DNA from: Isohypsibius dastychi
Lineage: Eukaryota; Tardigrada; Eutardigrada; Parachela; Isohypsibiidae
Direction: 5' to 3'
Assembly: GCA_034696485.1 (NCBI GenBank)
Contig: JAQIWT010000380.1
Span: forward strand, 1 to 21,738
DNA: 21,738 nucleotides
Below, in pieces: positions 10,977 through 19,694 of the stretch. Position 1 is the first letter of the stretch; each line of letters begins with the position of its first letter. Position numbers and translations under genes: made by a program. Below the pieces are notes generated by a model. The model saw only the letters and a program-made list of their open reading frames with translations, searched no databases and was not told the DNA's origin.

Positions 10977-11104
10977 CCGCAGTTCTGTTCGCTTTTTTTC
11001 TGGAAGAGTAATAAACAAGCAGACGTTAGAATCTTTGTTCAAGGATTCTCGCTAAGCATTTATAACTTGATATATAATTTTTTTTGTCATTTCCATCATT
11101 ATAG

Positions 11105-11152
11105 ATCAGCCTCAAATGCTTCAGAAGAAGAAAGATACCAAAACCAAAACAG
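11105..11152 (+). CDS. Candidate 48-nt internal exon
   Basis: A strong acceptor (ttttttgtcatttccatcattatag) and donor (AAACAG|GTATAG) bound a 48-nt segment, a multiple of three, that is open in all three frames. Possible readings are ISLKCFRRRKIPKPKQ, SASNASEEERYQNQN or QPQMLQKKKDTKTKT. The frame cannot be chosen. A further consensus donor CCTCAG|GTAAGC lies at 11440, closing another possible exon whose start is unclear. Confidence 0.28.
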
Positions 11153-11637
11153 GTATAGCCATTGCTACTAAGGCAAAGAAACTACGACTTCAGAAAGTCG
11201 GCCGAAAACGTAAAGCTGGTAGCCGGATTGGATTGGAATAGCAATTTCCTGTTGTTATCTCAATATGGAAATCATTATTCCCCTCGCGAATATCACCTTT
11301 ACATTTCTCGGCTTTATCCGACTCTCTGTCCGTGTTGGACTGCATCTCCCATCATGGAGGAGAATACTAATCGATACTGAAACGCAGCCATTCGACAGAC
11401 GCTAAAACGCGATTTTTGTCCGAGCTGTCTCATCCTCAGGTAAGCCAAACCGCTGCAGAGCGCAGGGCATTAAGTCGAATTTAGAGGTCAAGGCCCGTAA
11501 GCTGAAGAGTTTCTCACCCCGGTTCATTTGCCCGGCACACTTCATCAGTTACTTCTGGGTAGTAGCACCCGTCCCTCATGAAATTTTTAAGAAATTCTTT
11601 TCTTGATTTTTGATATTTTTATCCCTAAATAATCGAA

Positions 11638-11675
11638 AGCTGACGCAGCAGCTCTTAGAGAGCTGACGCAGCAGC
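11638..11675. repeat. 15-bp direct repeat, 23-bp period
   Basis: agctgacgcagcagc occurs at 11638-11652 and again at 11661-11675, followed by a partial inverted copy (gagctgcgt). It is a minor local duplication. Confidence 0.8.
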
Positions 11676-12111
11676 AGATGAGCTGCGTAACAGAAACAAT
11701 CATTCACGTGATCCCGAAATAGCATTCCGACTTTTTTATAACCACGGAAAATGGCACATCACAACTAGGAAAGTGACGATCATTATCCAAGCGCTAAGAG
11801 CGGCAACTTTTGTCCTTAGTGGCAGATCAGATCCCGCCGAATTTACGCTACCTTGGAGGTTACCTAAGGTGGAGCGTTAGATTTTTGTGTTTCTGAACTG
11901 TTTCTAGTTACCGAGTTTAGAACCCTATGGGGAGGAACGGTGTGTATGGAAACAGATACATGTTGTTTCTCGGAGAACCGGGACAAAACAAAACCGCAAC
12001 ACTGGAGTTATTACGAGAATAGGCACAGATCGTCACTGGTGTACATTACGCGACACAATGCGTGAATTTCTGGAGAAATGCAGTAGGGAAGAACCTTCTA
12101 TGAGGGTGTAT

Positions 12112-12393
12112 AGCTCTGCCATACTGAGCAAACGCATTTTTTCTGGAGGAAAAAGAGTCCAGTCGAAAATCTTGAACTCATCTTAGCACGATACCGTGGA
12201 ACCAAGGTAAGTCTGTGTTCCCCTCATTGAGTCATCTAAGCCATTTCTGTTATTTTGTTCCCTGTTTAAGACGATGCAACAAGCTGTGGAGGAGTACAGA
12301 GAACGGTATGAAGAGGACGAAGACCACGTTAATGGCGTTTACGCACTCACTGATGTATTGACATTTTATTTCAATCGGGCGATTCTGGGTTAA
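12112..12393 (+). CDS. Last two exons of a plus-strand gene, unknown function
   Basis: Exon 12112-12206 ends at a consensus donor ACCAAG|GTAAGT. A 64-nt intron closes with a very good pyrimidine-rich acceptor (tctgttattttgttccctgtttaag), and exon 12271-12393 runs to TAA. The join is phase 0. The upstream exon reads SPVENLELILARYRGTK at its end. The terminal exon reads TMQQAVEEYRERYEEDEDHV and then NGVYALTDVLTFYFNRAILG and stop. The acidic, charged helix followed by a hydrophobic end looks like genuine protein, and the splice signals are among the best in the window. The start of the upstream exon is uncertain: its frame opens after a TAG at about 12109-12111, and an acceptor with a good pyrimidine tract (tgaactgtttctag, exon from 11908) lies upstream in another frame. 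No family is recognised. It may be the 3' end of a gene that includes the 11105-11152 and 11440 splice signals. Confidence 0.5.
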
Positions 12394-13139
12394 TTGAACA
12401 AGCGATTTAATTGGTTAAGCGGAAAGGTCAGAGAAGAATGTTTTCCAAGAGCAAGGTAATGAACAGGACCGAAAGCCAACTAACAACCCAATAGTTTGTT
12501 CTTCATACAAGCGTATAAAGGAAAAAAAATATCTCAAGAACTTCAACGCGCAACTTTGATTACAGCATTTGTCACGTCGATCATTAAGCGATTCTCCCTG
12601 ATAGTTTTTCGATCAATATTTTTTAATTCTTTTTCAGATGTTTGCGCCAGAAATTTTAAATTATTCCCCAGGAATAGAAATGGACAACTGGACCTCATCT
12701 CAAAATCAAGGATCTAGGGTGTATCAAGGGTTGCTCTAGATACAAAACTGTATGGGGCTAGTGGCAGATAGTTTGTGTATGTGGCCGTATGTGTACGCCT
12801 ATGTGGGCCCAGATCTGGAAATTTTGCTGGCCCCATGGGGCAAAGGTTCACTTTTTAAGACACCATGGGACCAAGATAGACCGATTTCAACCAAAACTTT
12901 TAACACAATATTGATACAAAAATTTGTGTTATTTTTGGGGTATTTTATCAAAAATTTCCTTAGTGGCCGGCCGTGCTGGATTTTAATTCTGACCTAGCAA
13001 AACATGAGAAAAACATGAATGCTTCAATGAAATACAAGAATTGACAAAATTTTATGTTTGATTACTCTCGAGTCTCGGGCGTAGCGGGGTCAGCGAGCCA
13101 CCCGCCTCTTCGCCTCCGCTCTTGAACACTGACTGACAT

Positions 13140-13160
13140 GGGCCGCCAGCAAGGCGGCCC
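13140..13160. repeat. GC-rich hairpin
   Basis: gggccgcc and ggcggccc form a perfect 8-bp stem around a 5-nt loop (agcaa), inside the GC-rich patch. Confidence 0.75.
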
Positions 13161-13373
13161 GGTCTTCCCGCCCGCTTCGGATTTTTCAGGCAGTAACATG
13201 AGCGAGGCCTGCAAAGTCTCACGTTGTAATCAAGCCTGCAAGAGGCGAAGTTCTGCTTGACGAACAGATGAAACGACCTGACCACCAGATAGATCATGAT
13301 TCCCAATTCTAAAAGTGGGTTGTCCCAACATCACAAGGGAAATAAAAGACTGTGCTAAGGAAACGGAAGGACG

Positions 13374-13384
13374 CCCCCCCCCCC
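13374..13384. repeat. C11 homopolymer
   Basis: An uninterrupted run of 11 C on the plus strand, not in a supported coding frame. Confidence 0.9.
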
Positions 13385-13500
13385 ACCTTCCGCGAAAAAC
13401 TTTGTCGGAACAGAATGAATTTACTCGAAAACCCAAATAAAAATCCTTGCCGACTGTTTCAAGTTTCAACTGTGTACCGATACCGCTTTGTCACTTAATT

Positions 13501-13740
13501 CTACGCTTTGAGCACAATTTTTGACTGGGAATATTGCAAAGAGCTCTCACAATCCAGGAAATCGACCACTGTTATACTTGGAAATTATGCATTCGATGTA
13601 ACTAAGAGCATTGGTTGGAACCGTGAAAACTGTGGAGAAACCGTTCCTTTACCTGCCTCCCTGCGCCAGAAACACGAATGTAGACGAACAAATAAGAGTC
13701 CTTTGTGACGTCTACTGAGATAGGGACATTCTGTAAGCAT
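13501..13740 (+). other. Open frame ending near a donor shared with the 16870 gene
   Basis: A frame open from 13508 to 13708 (STIFDWEYCKELSQS near the start, NRENCGETVPLPASLRQKH near the end) stops just before a donor CATTCT|GTAAGCATT at 13731. The same donor context (CATGCCT|GTAAGCATT) occurs at 17050 in the three-exon plus-strand model. This hints that both belong to duplicated genes, but the open frame and the donor here are not in one frame. Function is unknown. Confidence 0.22.
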
Positions 13741-14038
13741 TAACTCACTCGAATGATCAAGATGATGCTTGAGCCAGCCAGTCGTTTCAGCGATATACCA
13801 AGCGTAATATCCAAGGCAGGAACAGTTCACGGCTCTTTGCGTCTGCCAAACGTGACAGGAACACAATATTCCACAGCAGCAATGATTCCGGAGCATGAGT
13901 CCTTTCAAATCGTCCTTAGCTAAATTCGCCACAGGAATGCGGCCCAGTGTTGAATCATGGCTGCAAGAGTACTTCCTAGCGGTAAAAATCCAACTTTTCC
14001 GACACACATTGTAGAGTACTCATACTACTGTTTTTCAG

Positions 14039-14192
14039 TTACCAAGCACCATGTTCTCGATTCGAAACACTACACTCTGTGCGAAATCCCTCAGAATTCG
14101 ATAAACACATACTTTCCTTAACACATTGGGCAAGTGACGAGCTGAGCATTCTTGGACTAACCAAAATTTCAATGGCCAGGAAACTTCCTTGA
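14039..14192 (+). CDS. Candidate exon after a strong acceptor, possibly lectin-like
   Basis: A strong acceptor (tactactgtttttcag) opens a frame of 50 codons: YQAPCSRFETLHSVRNPSEF, then DKHILSLTHWASDELSILGL, then TKISMARKLP and TGA. The pattern 'L-H-S-V-x-x-x-x-E-F' followed by a hydrophobic G-L recalls the middle of a C-type lectin-like domain, but the W-I-G and W-N-D landmarks are missing. The stop falls at the edge of a 26-bp-period duplication. No good donor was found. Other frames of the same DNA also stay open for many codons, so the frame is uncertain. Confidence 0.25.
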
Positions 14193-14239
14193 CTTGAACA
14201 ATGACTTGCGGAATGAAACTTGAACAATGACTTGCGGAA
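14192..14239. repeat. 22-bp direct repeat, 26-bp period
   Basis: The 22-bp sequence beginning acttgaacaatgacttgc is repeated exactly at 14192-14213 and 14218-14239 with a 4-nt spacer. The 26-bp period is not a multiple of three, so any coding frame running through it is shifted. A recent slippage-type duplication is likely. Confidence 0.88.
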
Positions 14240-14561
14240 AGTTTGTAGATTGCTGAATGGCGCAATTCGCTACGTCTAAACTTCGAACATGTTTTCCGCT
14301 GTCTATCTTTTGATGTTCATGTCATTCAGCACACCTTTCTAACAAATATTAACGGGAATAAAGTTCGTGCGCTACTTGAAAGACATTCTGGAACGGGACT
14401 GTCAGTTCATGGGGTGTTTGTTCTTCACACCCCCTCCCCAAGTGATTCAGAATCTTCCATGTTCTTCCTGTTGTGCACCTTCATGTCCCAAGTCCTCCAC
14501 TTCGATGATCTGTCCCTAACACGGGTGAAATAATAATATCTACTCTCGACGTCTCCAGAAG

Positions 14562-14591
14562 GTGATCATTGTACTCATGTACAATGATCAC
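14562..14591. repeat. Perfect 13-bp hairpin with 4-nt loop
   Basis: gtgatcattgtac (14562-14574) pairs perfectly with gtacaatgatcac (14579-14591) around tcat. Too short for a MITE with visible target duplication. Its role is unknown. Confidence 0.85.
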
Positions 14592-14714
14592 TGAGAAATC
14601 ATGTACACACGATCTATCCAGCTCCCAGAGCACAATCTGGGAAATATCTGATTATTTCAATTCGACAAAAACCTTAAGACGAAGACAGGTCTTAAGACGA
14701 TGTACTAACTACAG

Positions 14715-15454
14715 TACTGTGTTGTTGTGGTAGGACACCGAAAATGTTCCAGCCGGAAACCAAGCTCCCAAAGAAAAAGCCTTCTTTGTTTGCCAGCGTG
14801 ACACCAAAATTCGTACGACATGTGAGTTCTCGACGTAGTACATCACTACATCGAGGAATCAGCCGACAACCCGCGTTCCACAAGAGGCCGCAGATACATA
14901 AGTATAATCCAAGCACAATCAGTTCATCAGCGATTATGTTGCGCCGAACAACAGTTCACACTGCGACCACTCCGCTAGAGCCTGACTCAATATCAAGGAC
15001 TGCTTTACAGAGGACTCAACGACAGAGAAAGACTCACTCTACGACAGTTCCTGGAACGATTGCCCAATCGACAATTCAGCCGCTCGGTCATGCTCATGAT
15101 ACACTGAACCTTCAAGTGGCCAATGATTTGTTGAAGACCGAACCACCCAGCATTGTCGAGCAGGCTCAGAACCGAACCATTCCCGCATCGAAAGTGACAC
15201 CGCCGCCTGAACCAGTCAGAGAATTAACAACCATTTCCACCACTACGAGACGAGACGGACTTTCCTCAACAACGTCACACTCCACGGAACCGCAGACTCC
15301 GCCCACGGATGTGATTTCACCGCCAGAGATCCACAGTGCTCGGACAAATTCAGCGCAGCTGACTCCAACAACGACACAGATTTCACTGATGGTTGAGCTC
15401 GAAGCCGCGCCCTGTTTTGCACGAACCCCAGATCTAAATGGTCTGGTTCACTGA
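14715..15454 (+). CDS. Ser/Thr/Pro-rich exon of a mucin-like extracellular protein
   Basis: This is the longest open frame in the window: 236 codons from the ATG at 14744, and open from 14696. A frame this long is very unlikely by chance in 40% GC DNA. Upstream lies TACTAAC (14703-14709), an ideal branch-point sequence. It is followed by a possible acceptor at 14714 that would start the exon in phase 1, or by a second one at about 14733 (ttgttgtggtag). About a quarter of residues are Ser or Thr (roughly 62 of 236), with many Pro and only one Cys in the ATG-initiated part. The first 60 residues are basic (KLPKKKPSLF, FVRHVSSRRSTSLHRG); the rest has clusters such as RRTTVHTATTPLEP and ISTTTRRDGLSSTTSHS. 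Such sequence is typical of O-glycosylated stalks, but could also be a disordered nuclear or cytoplasmic linker. The frame ends in LEAAPCFARTPDLNGLVH and TGA with no good donor, so it is probably a terminal exon. The last exon of the 16870-17859 model has the same character. Confidence 0.6.
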
Positions 15455-16000
15455 ATAGAAAGAGTTTAGTCTCGCATAATTTATTAACTCGAAAATACTA
15501 TACAGATAGCTACAAGTCAGGTCCATAACTCCGATTTTGACAAGGTCTAGTCACCACGTCGATTGATGGTATACGTATGAGCCTTCCAGGCATTCATGCA
15601 CGTACAATTAGGGGTGGGAATTAGGCCGCAAAATCGGTACAGGGGACAAGGGGACAATTCTGTCGGCTACAAGCTCTTGCTGAAAATCCCATCGAACACA
15701 AAACTTCACTTCGTCGTGTTCGTTGAAGGGATCAGGATACCCTGTCCAACAGCAGCAACCACTGCAGTTGATAAGCTCGTTCTCACCATCATATCAAAAC
15801 CTGTCCTTGAATGTTGGTCCAAGAACACTTAAAAATACCAGACACCCAACTGACCGATAACGCAGAGCAGATTGCTCAAACTGCATTGCTAAACAGTCTG
15901 ATTCGATTCGAAAGATTGGGCCTTTGCAAAAGCGTCGGACTTGGTGACTGGCGTATAAATTTGTTTATATTGAGAATGTGACTGGCCTAGCAGTGCAGTT
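15455..16000 (+). other. Possible decayed coding stretch between the two Ser/Thr-rich genes
   Basis: After a possible acceptor (gagccttccag at about 15590) a frame reads MHVQLGVGIRPQNRY, YKLLLKIPSNTKLHFVVFVE and DKLVLTIISKP before stopping at 15832. A second frame takes over at about 15812 with HLKIPDTQLTDNAEQIAQTA. The first part has a CUB-like beta-strand rhythm. The change of frame without splice signals suggests either a missed intron or a pseudogene. It is weak evidence on its own. Confidence 0.2.
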
Positions 16001-16394
16001 TCAACTGAAACATGCTGTCACAGTACGTTTTCGGTGCTCAAAGAGTCAAAAAGAACAAACGCCGGAATTTCGAATACCACATTGAGTTTCGAGGCATCGT
16101 GGCTTGAAAACTGGGCCATGGCAAATTTAATTCTGTCTAAAAATTTCAGTTCCGTGTAATGCAGAGTCTCACAATCAACGGAATGTCGGGAGAAAAGCAG
16201 ACTCCCAGATCACTTTGTAAAAGAGTGACTGCTCCCAGAAACAATTGACAGGAATCATTGAGCATGATGTGCATTCTAACTGACCATTCTTGTAATCGAA
16301 ACCGCAGAAGAAATCCGACACGACCTCTACTAACGATTCCTGACCAGAGCTGTTTCGATCGAAAGTACTCGAGAATATTTCGTTATGGCTCATT

Positions 16395-16588
16395 CGAACC
16401 GATTGTGGTTGCCAAGAACGTTATGCGGCATGCGAGATGTCCCACATATACCTCTCAAATGCGTTTTTCAATGTTGTCTGTCACACCTGAATATTATTTA
16501 CCAGCAAGAATCTTCCGATCAGAGCGTAGAATCTGCAGCTCTGAAAGACTGCATGATTCCCGCTCTAAACGGGTAACCTCGAGTTGTA
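16395..16588 (+). pseudogene. Diverged paralogue of the 10743-10976 ZP-C-like segment
   Basis: The 3' part aligns to 10902-10973 at the nucleotide level: roughly 51 of 71 positions match, with exact blocks ccgatcaga, actgcatg and ctctaaacggg. The 'ggttgccaag' block matches near the 5' end, in the same D-x-GCQ frame (DCGCQERYAACEMSHIY here). In the matching frame the 3' part reads RSERRICSSERLHDSRSKR, ending in R-S-K-R, a furin-type cleavage motif of the kind that follows many ZP domains, and then a possible donor CGG|GTAACC. An acceptor with a TACTAAC branch point (about 16330-16353) and another acceptor (tgaatattatttaccag) could define exons. The two halves lie in different frames with stops between them, so it is either spliced differently from its relative or broken. 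Confidence 0.33.
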
Positions 16589-16869
16589 GGCGGTCATTGA
16601 TTGTAGATGTCAGAAATAGGCCACAAGAAATTTCTCAAGTTTGGTCGAGTTTTTGATTACAGAAAATAACGCAAGAGCTCATTTTACATTTTGTTCACAA
16701 ACCTCGTCGCAGCGGTTACACTATTTTAACTAAACCTGTCACTCTCAAGCATTCTGAACATCCTTTTTCGATAACCAGAGGTGCCTCATTTAACGGCTTC
16801 TACTATCCCCTTAAAAACAAATACGCTTTTACTTAGACGTCTTAGACTTCTTGAAGACAACTATATCAC

Positions 16870-17859
16870 ATGGAAACAGAATTCAGAAGAGAGTTCAATT
16901 TGTTTGGACTTCTCAAAGGCACTCGGATTCCGGTTTCCCGAATACCAACTCTGGTTCTCAGTCATCCTGCAGCCATTGGATCATTGGACTTACGAGAATA
17001 TCCATCAAATTATGGCTCATCTGCAGATAAGCAAATGATCTGCATGCCTGTAAGCATTGTACCTGAAATCGTGCGTCATCTGCGAGGTTTGGCATCAACA
17101 CAGCCGCCTTGATTGGTTTAGTTCCATTCCTGACTGAGCACTCATCACTCTTGCAAAAACAACTAATTTCCGTTCCTTTTCAGAGTTCAAGAACTGGGAC
17201 TGGAAGAAACTCCCTACTTTCTAAGGCGTGCAGTTGTGGTGGGGAATTTTGCACCATTGAGGGCAGACGTGAATCTTCGACTCACGTTTCGAAACAGCTC
17301 ACAGAAGAAAAAATTTGTGAGACCAAATCTCTAACTTTCTCTCTCGGAAACACCAAACACTACAAAGTCACGGACCATCAGATATTTCAAACAGGTAATT
17401 AAAACACCCCTCCCCATTCATCTGGCAGACCATTGCACAAGATTCTTCTCAAATCCTGCATAAGGTCTCTTCAAACTAAGATACGGCTGCTATTATACAG
17501 TTACAAGTATCGGTGGTGGAGTTAAGCTCCCACGACCTGGTCGACCAATTCTCGATGAAAATTCAGGCAGAGTAACTCATTCCGGGGTTTTGGATAGTCG
17601 AGACGGAAGGAAGGTTGATGAAACGGATCCTGGCTACGTTAAAACGACCATGACCGTCAACGGTATCGGAGACCTGGTCAATCATTTCTCACCTGTCGAC
17701 GTGAGAACAAACAAAACAACCATGGAAACAGAACCCGGTTTGGTTACTACTGACTCATCGCCATCAGCCGAGTCATCGGTTTCTCGAACCGAGATGGTTC
17801 TCGAATCGTCAAGACCTTTAATCTCTACCCCGATGCTCTCAACCTGTCCAGCTCTTTAA
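16870..17859 (+). CDS. Three-exon gene ending in a Ser/Thr-rich exon; possible extracellular protein
   Basis: Exons 16870-17049 (donor CATGCCT|GTAAGC), 17184-17394 (acceptor ttccgttccttttcag, donor CAAACAG|GTAATT) and 17501-17859 (acceptor ctgctattatacag, stop TAA) join in phases 0 and 1. This gives an uninterrupted 249-codon frame across introns of 134 and 106 nt. Exon 1 contains SRIPTLVLSHPAAIGSLDLR and EYPSNYGSSADKQMICMP, which recall the first strands of a CUB domain (YPSNY). Exon 2 has a Cys-rich patch (KACSCGGEFC) and later EEKICETKSLTFSL. Exon 3 is Ser/Thr-rich: TNKTTMETEPGLVTTDSSPS and SSVSRTEMVLESSRPLISTP. The ATG at 16870 is only the first in frame. No signal peptide follows it, so the real start is probably in an upstream exon. 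In exon 2 a second frame (VQELGLEETPYFLRR..LRLTFRNSS) is also open and looks protein-like, so the frame there is not beyond doubt. The ending parallels the 14715-15454 exon. Confidence 0.42.
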
Positions 17860-18619
17860 TTTACACAAGTGATTGGCCGTCCTCACAAGAAGTTACTGGA
17901 TCCGATTTTCCTCCCCCTCAAATAACCACCCTCGAGCCTTTCATCGTGTTTACGGCGCGACAAGGTTGAGATAATTACGCAAAGTTCTAAACATTAAGTT
18001 TCATTTCTATGTCAGCAGTGTAGGTGCCTTCAAAAGCATTGTTGTAAAACATGGAGCAACATGGAGTGACTCACTCGCCCCTTCTCCATCTTCGAGTGGG
18101 GCCGACAGTTGCCTTTCATTTGATGGAGCTCTAGTGATGCAAATGTACCGTCATATTAGTAAGCCATCTTGACCGCCTAATAAAATTCAGTCAAAATTGT
18201 TCATTGCTTCAGCAAAATTTCAGAATTTAAGACATGCATAGTGTTCGAGTAACTACTGGGACTGAACCGAGCCTTCACTGACAAAAAATGCGTTAAATTC
18301 TTCTTGGGCATGTATATCGGCAACTGGTGCATCAACACTTACAATCCTAAAGGTGTCTGGTTCGACTGCTTTCTTCTCACAGAGCAGAGCCAATATTCTC
18401 GTGTTTCTCGTCGCAACCATCCCAATTTGAAACATACTAGAGCCATGTTTGCTCATCCAATCATTTCTCATGCTCGCAGCACTTTAATGAGAGACTCACT
18501 GTTTTTTTATAATTAACCTCAAACTGTAAGTATTTCTGATAACGGAATTCTGAAAGATGCTGTAAAATTACCAGTGGCAGCTGACTTGCAAGTTTGCATG
18601 ATCGATGAAGCTCTTAACA
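17860..18619. other. No supported gene
   Basis: Short open frames on both strands at 18253-18516 overlap each other and are of chance length. A plus-strand GTAAGT at 18526 has no matching open exon. Confidence 0.4.
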
Positions 18620-18722
18620 TACAGTTCTCCCAGAAATTCTCTGGCAAACCAAGCCCTGCCTCCCGTAGGTTTAAAATTTAACGCGGGGCTTAGTTTTTCA
18701 GAGAATTTCTGGGAGAACTGTA
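18620..18722. mobile_element. 99-bp palindromic MITE with TA target duplication (Tc1/mariner-like)
   Basis: The element spans 18622-18720. Perfect 22-bp terminal inverted repeats (left cagttctcccagaaattctc..., 18622-18643; right 18699-18720) are followed inwards by a further imperfect 16-bp pairing, leaving a short centre. It is flanked on each side by TA (18620-18621 and 18721-18722), and its ends begin CAGT. A TA duplication with CAGT ends is the signature of Tc1/mariner-type elements. With no room for a transposase, it must be a non-autonomous element mobilised in trans. Perfect termini suggest recent activity. Confidence 0.75.
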
Positions 18723-19575
18723 CGCGCATCAACACATTCCGTACACTGAAGCTAGAGGGACGGTCGTTTTCTTTGGTGCTCTTCTTAGGCAGACCTCCAA
18801 AGAGACCGCAGTTTTAATGTTCGGCTTCTTGTAGACTAGTCAGTAGAAGAAACAGCTTCAGGGCTGACCTCCAGAGCTCATCCTTGTCAGCGGCGTATCG
18901 AAAACTGGAACGGTGTTATGCACCAAATTCCAGATATTCCAAGTGGCCTAACTGCAGCCTGGCAGAAGCTGACTATACTTCGAGCTTCCTAAACCTTACG
19001 AAAGAGTGGACTTGCCCCTTTTTTTGTACTGAAACATAAAACGGTACAAATTTCCCGTGTTTTCCGCCCATTACCGTGGTTTTAACGGGAACGAGGTATG
19101 GTGTAACGAGGCGGGAATAAGTCGACGTCGAGCGAATGTAATAAAGTTGTTTGAAACTGATTGAAATATACCCGCGGAAAACCGAACTTTTCCTAATAAT
19201 CTGATTACATCAGATTATCATGTTCACCCTAAAAATCACTGCCATTCCCCAGCAATATTCATTCACGTTTTCTCTGGAACATACTAGGGCATGCCAAAAG
19301 GCCAACGCTTACTTTTGGCTCTGGTCTCAAATACATGCACATGTCCCAGTGAAACTTGTCTTTCAAGATCTGAGCTCAAAACCTAACTTGCAACGCAAGT
19401 ATTGACAGTTTACTAAAGTGAGATGACCACGGAGAGCACAAGAGCAAAGATGGCTTGGATGTTCGATATATGTACAGACCGTGTTTTTAGGATTCATTCA
19501 TCGTTCCAGATGTGAGGTTCTGGATGAAAAGAATAACATACGACCAAATCCAAGATTTCGAAGGGAAGTAGCCAC
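18723..19575. other. No supported gene; possible minus-strand exons only
   Basis: On the minus strand, splice-like signals occur after the signal-peptide-like exon at 19638-19580: acceptor ttattcttttcatccag at about 19505, and a segment reading KDKFHWDMCMYLRPEPK before a GTAAGC at about 19310. The pieces do not join in a unique frame. A perfect 9-bp hairpin lies at 19196-19218. Confidence 0.3.
19196..19218. repeat. Small perfect hairpin
   Basis: ataatctga and tcagattat pair perfectly around a 5-nt loop. Its role is unknown. Confidence 0.75.
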
Positions 19576-19579
19576 TTAC

Positions 19580-19638
19580 AGATCAAGAAAGTAAGCGGAC
19601 GAAATCATTGAAACCACAACAATTGGTAAAAACATCAT
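19580..19638 (-). CDS. Candidate first exon with a signal peptide
   Basis: From tandem ATGs at 19638 and 19635 the minus strand encodes MMFLPIVVVSMISSAYFLD and ends at a consensus donor CT|GTAAGT in phase 2. It is a short n-region plus hydrophobic core with small residues near the end, as in a signal peptide. As at 9183-9062, the in-frame stop appears only if the intron is retained, and both exons end in phase 2 after 'CT'. The following acceptor (ttcatccag) would give only a few more codons, so the downstream exon is unresolved. At only 19 codons, the case rests on the donor and the hydrophobicity. Confidence 0.28.
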
Positions 19639-19694
19639 GAGCTGCTCAGATGTTATAGCCTACTCCGACTCTCTATTCTTCCTGCCTTTGGGGA

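Larger units (their letters stand above)
12394..13500. other. No supported gene; short palindromes and a GC-rich patch
   Basis: This stretch contains a 12-bp palindrome gccccatggggc (12830-12841), a GC-rich patch at about 13070-13170 that stands out from the AT-rich surroundings, and a C11 run. Open frames are of chance length. The abrupt change in base composition may mark an old insertion, but no element ends were found. Confidence 0.4.

Noticed and set aside
13753-13923. CUB-like reading (GTVHGSLRLPNVTGTQY) on the plus strand
   Set aside because: It falls just inside the probable intron opened by the GTAAGC donor at 13731, has no good acceptor or donor of its own, and 56 codons is easily chance.
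13585-14007. 140-codon minus-strand open frame with many Cys
   Set aside because: About one such frame is expected by chance in the window. No splice structure or family pattern was seen, and the plus strand here has competing frames.
18253-18516. Overlapping open frames on both strands, each about 70 codons
   Set aside because: Both look protein-like, which mainly shows how easily short frames do so. There is no splice or homology support for either.
19080-19135. Imperfect inverted similarity (ccgcccattacc / ggtgtaacgaggcggg)
   Set aside because: Too degenerate, and without a target duplication, to call an element.
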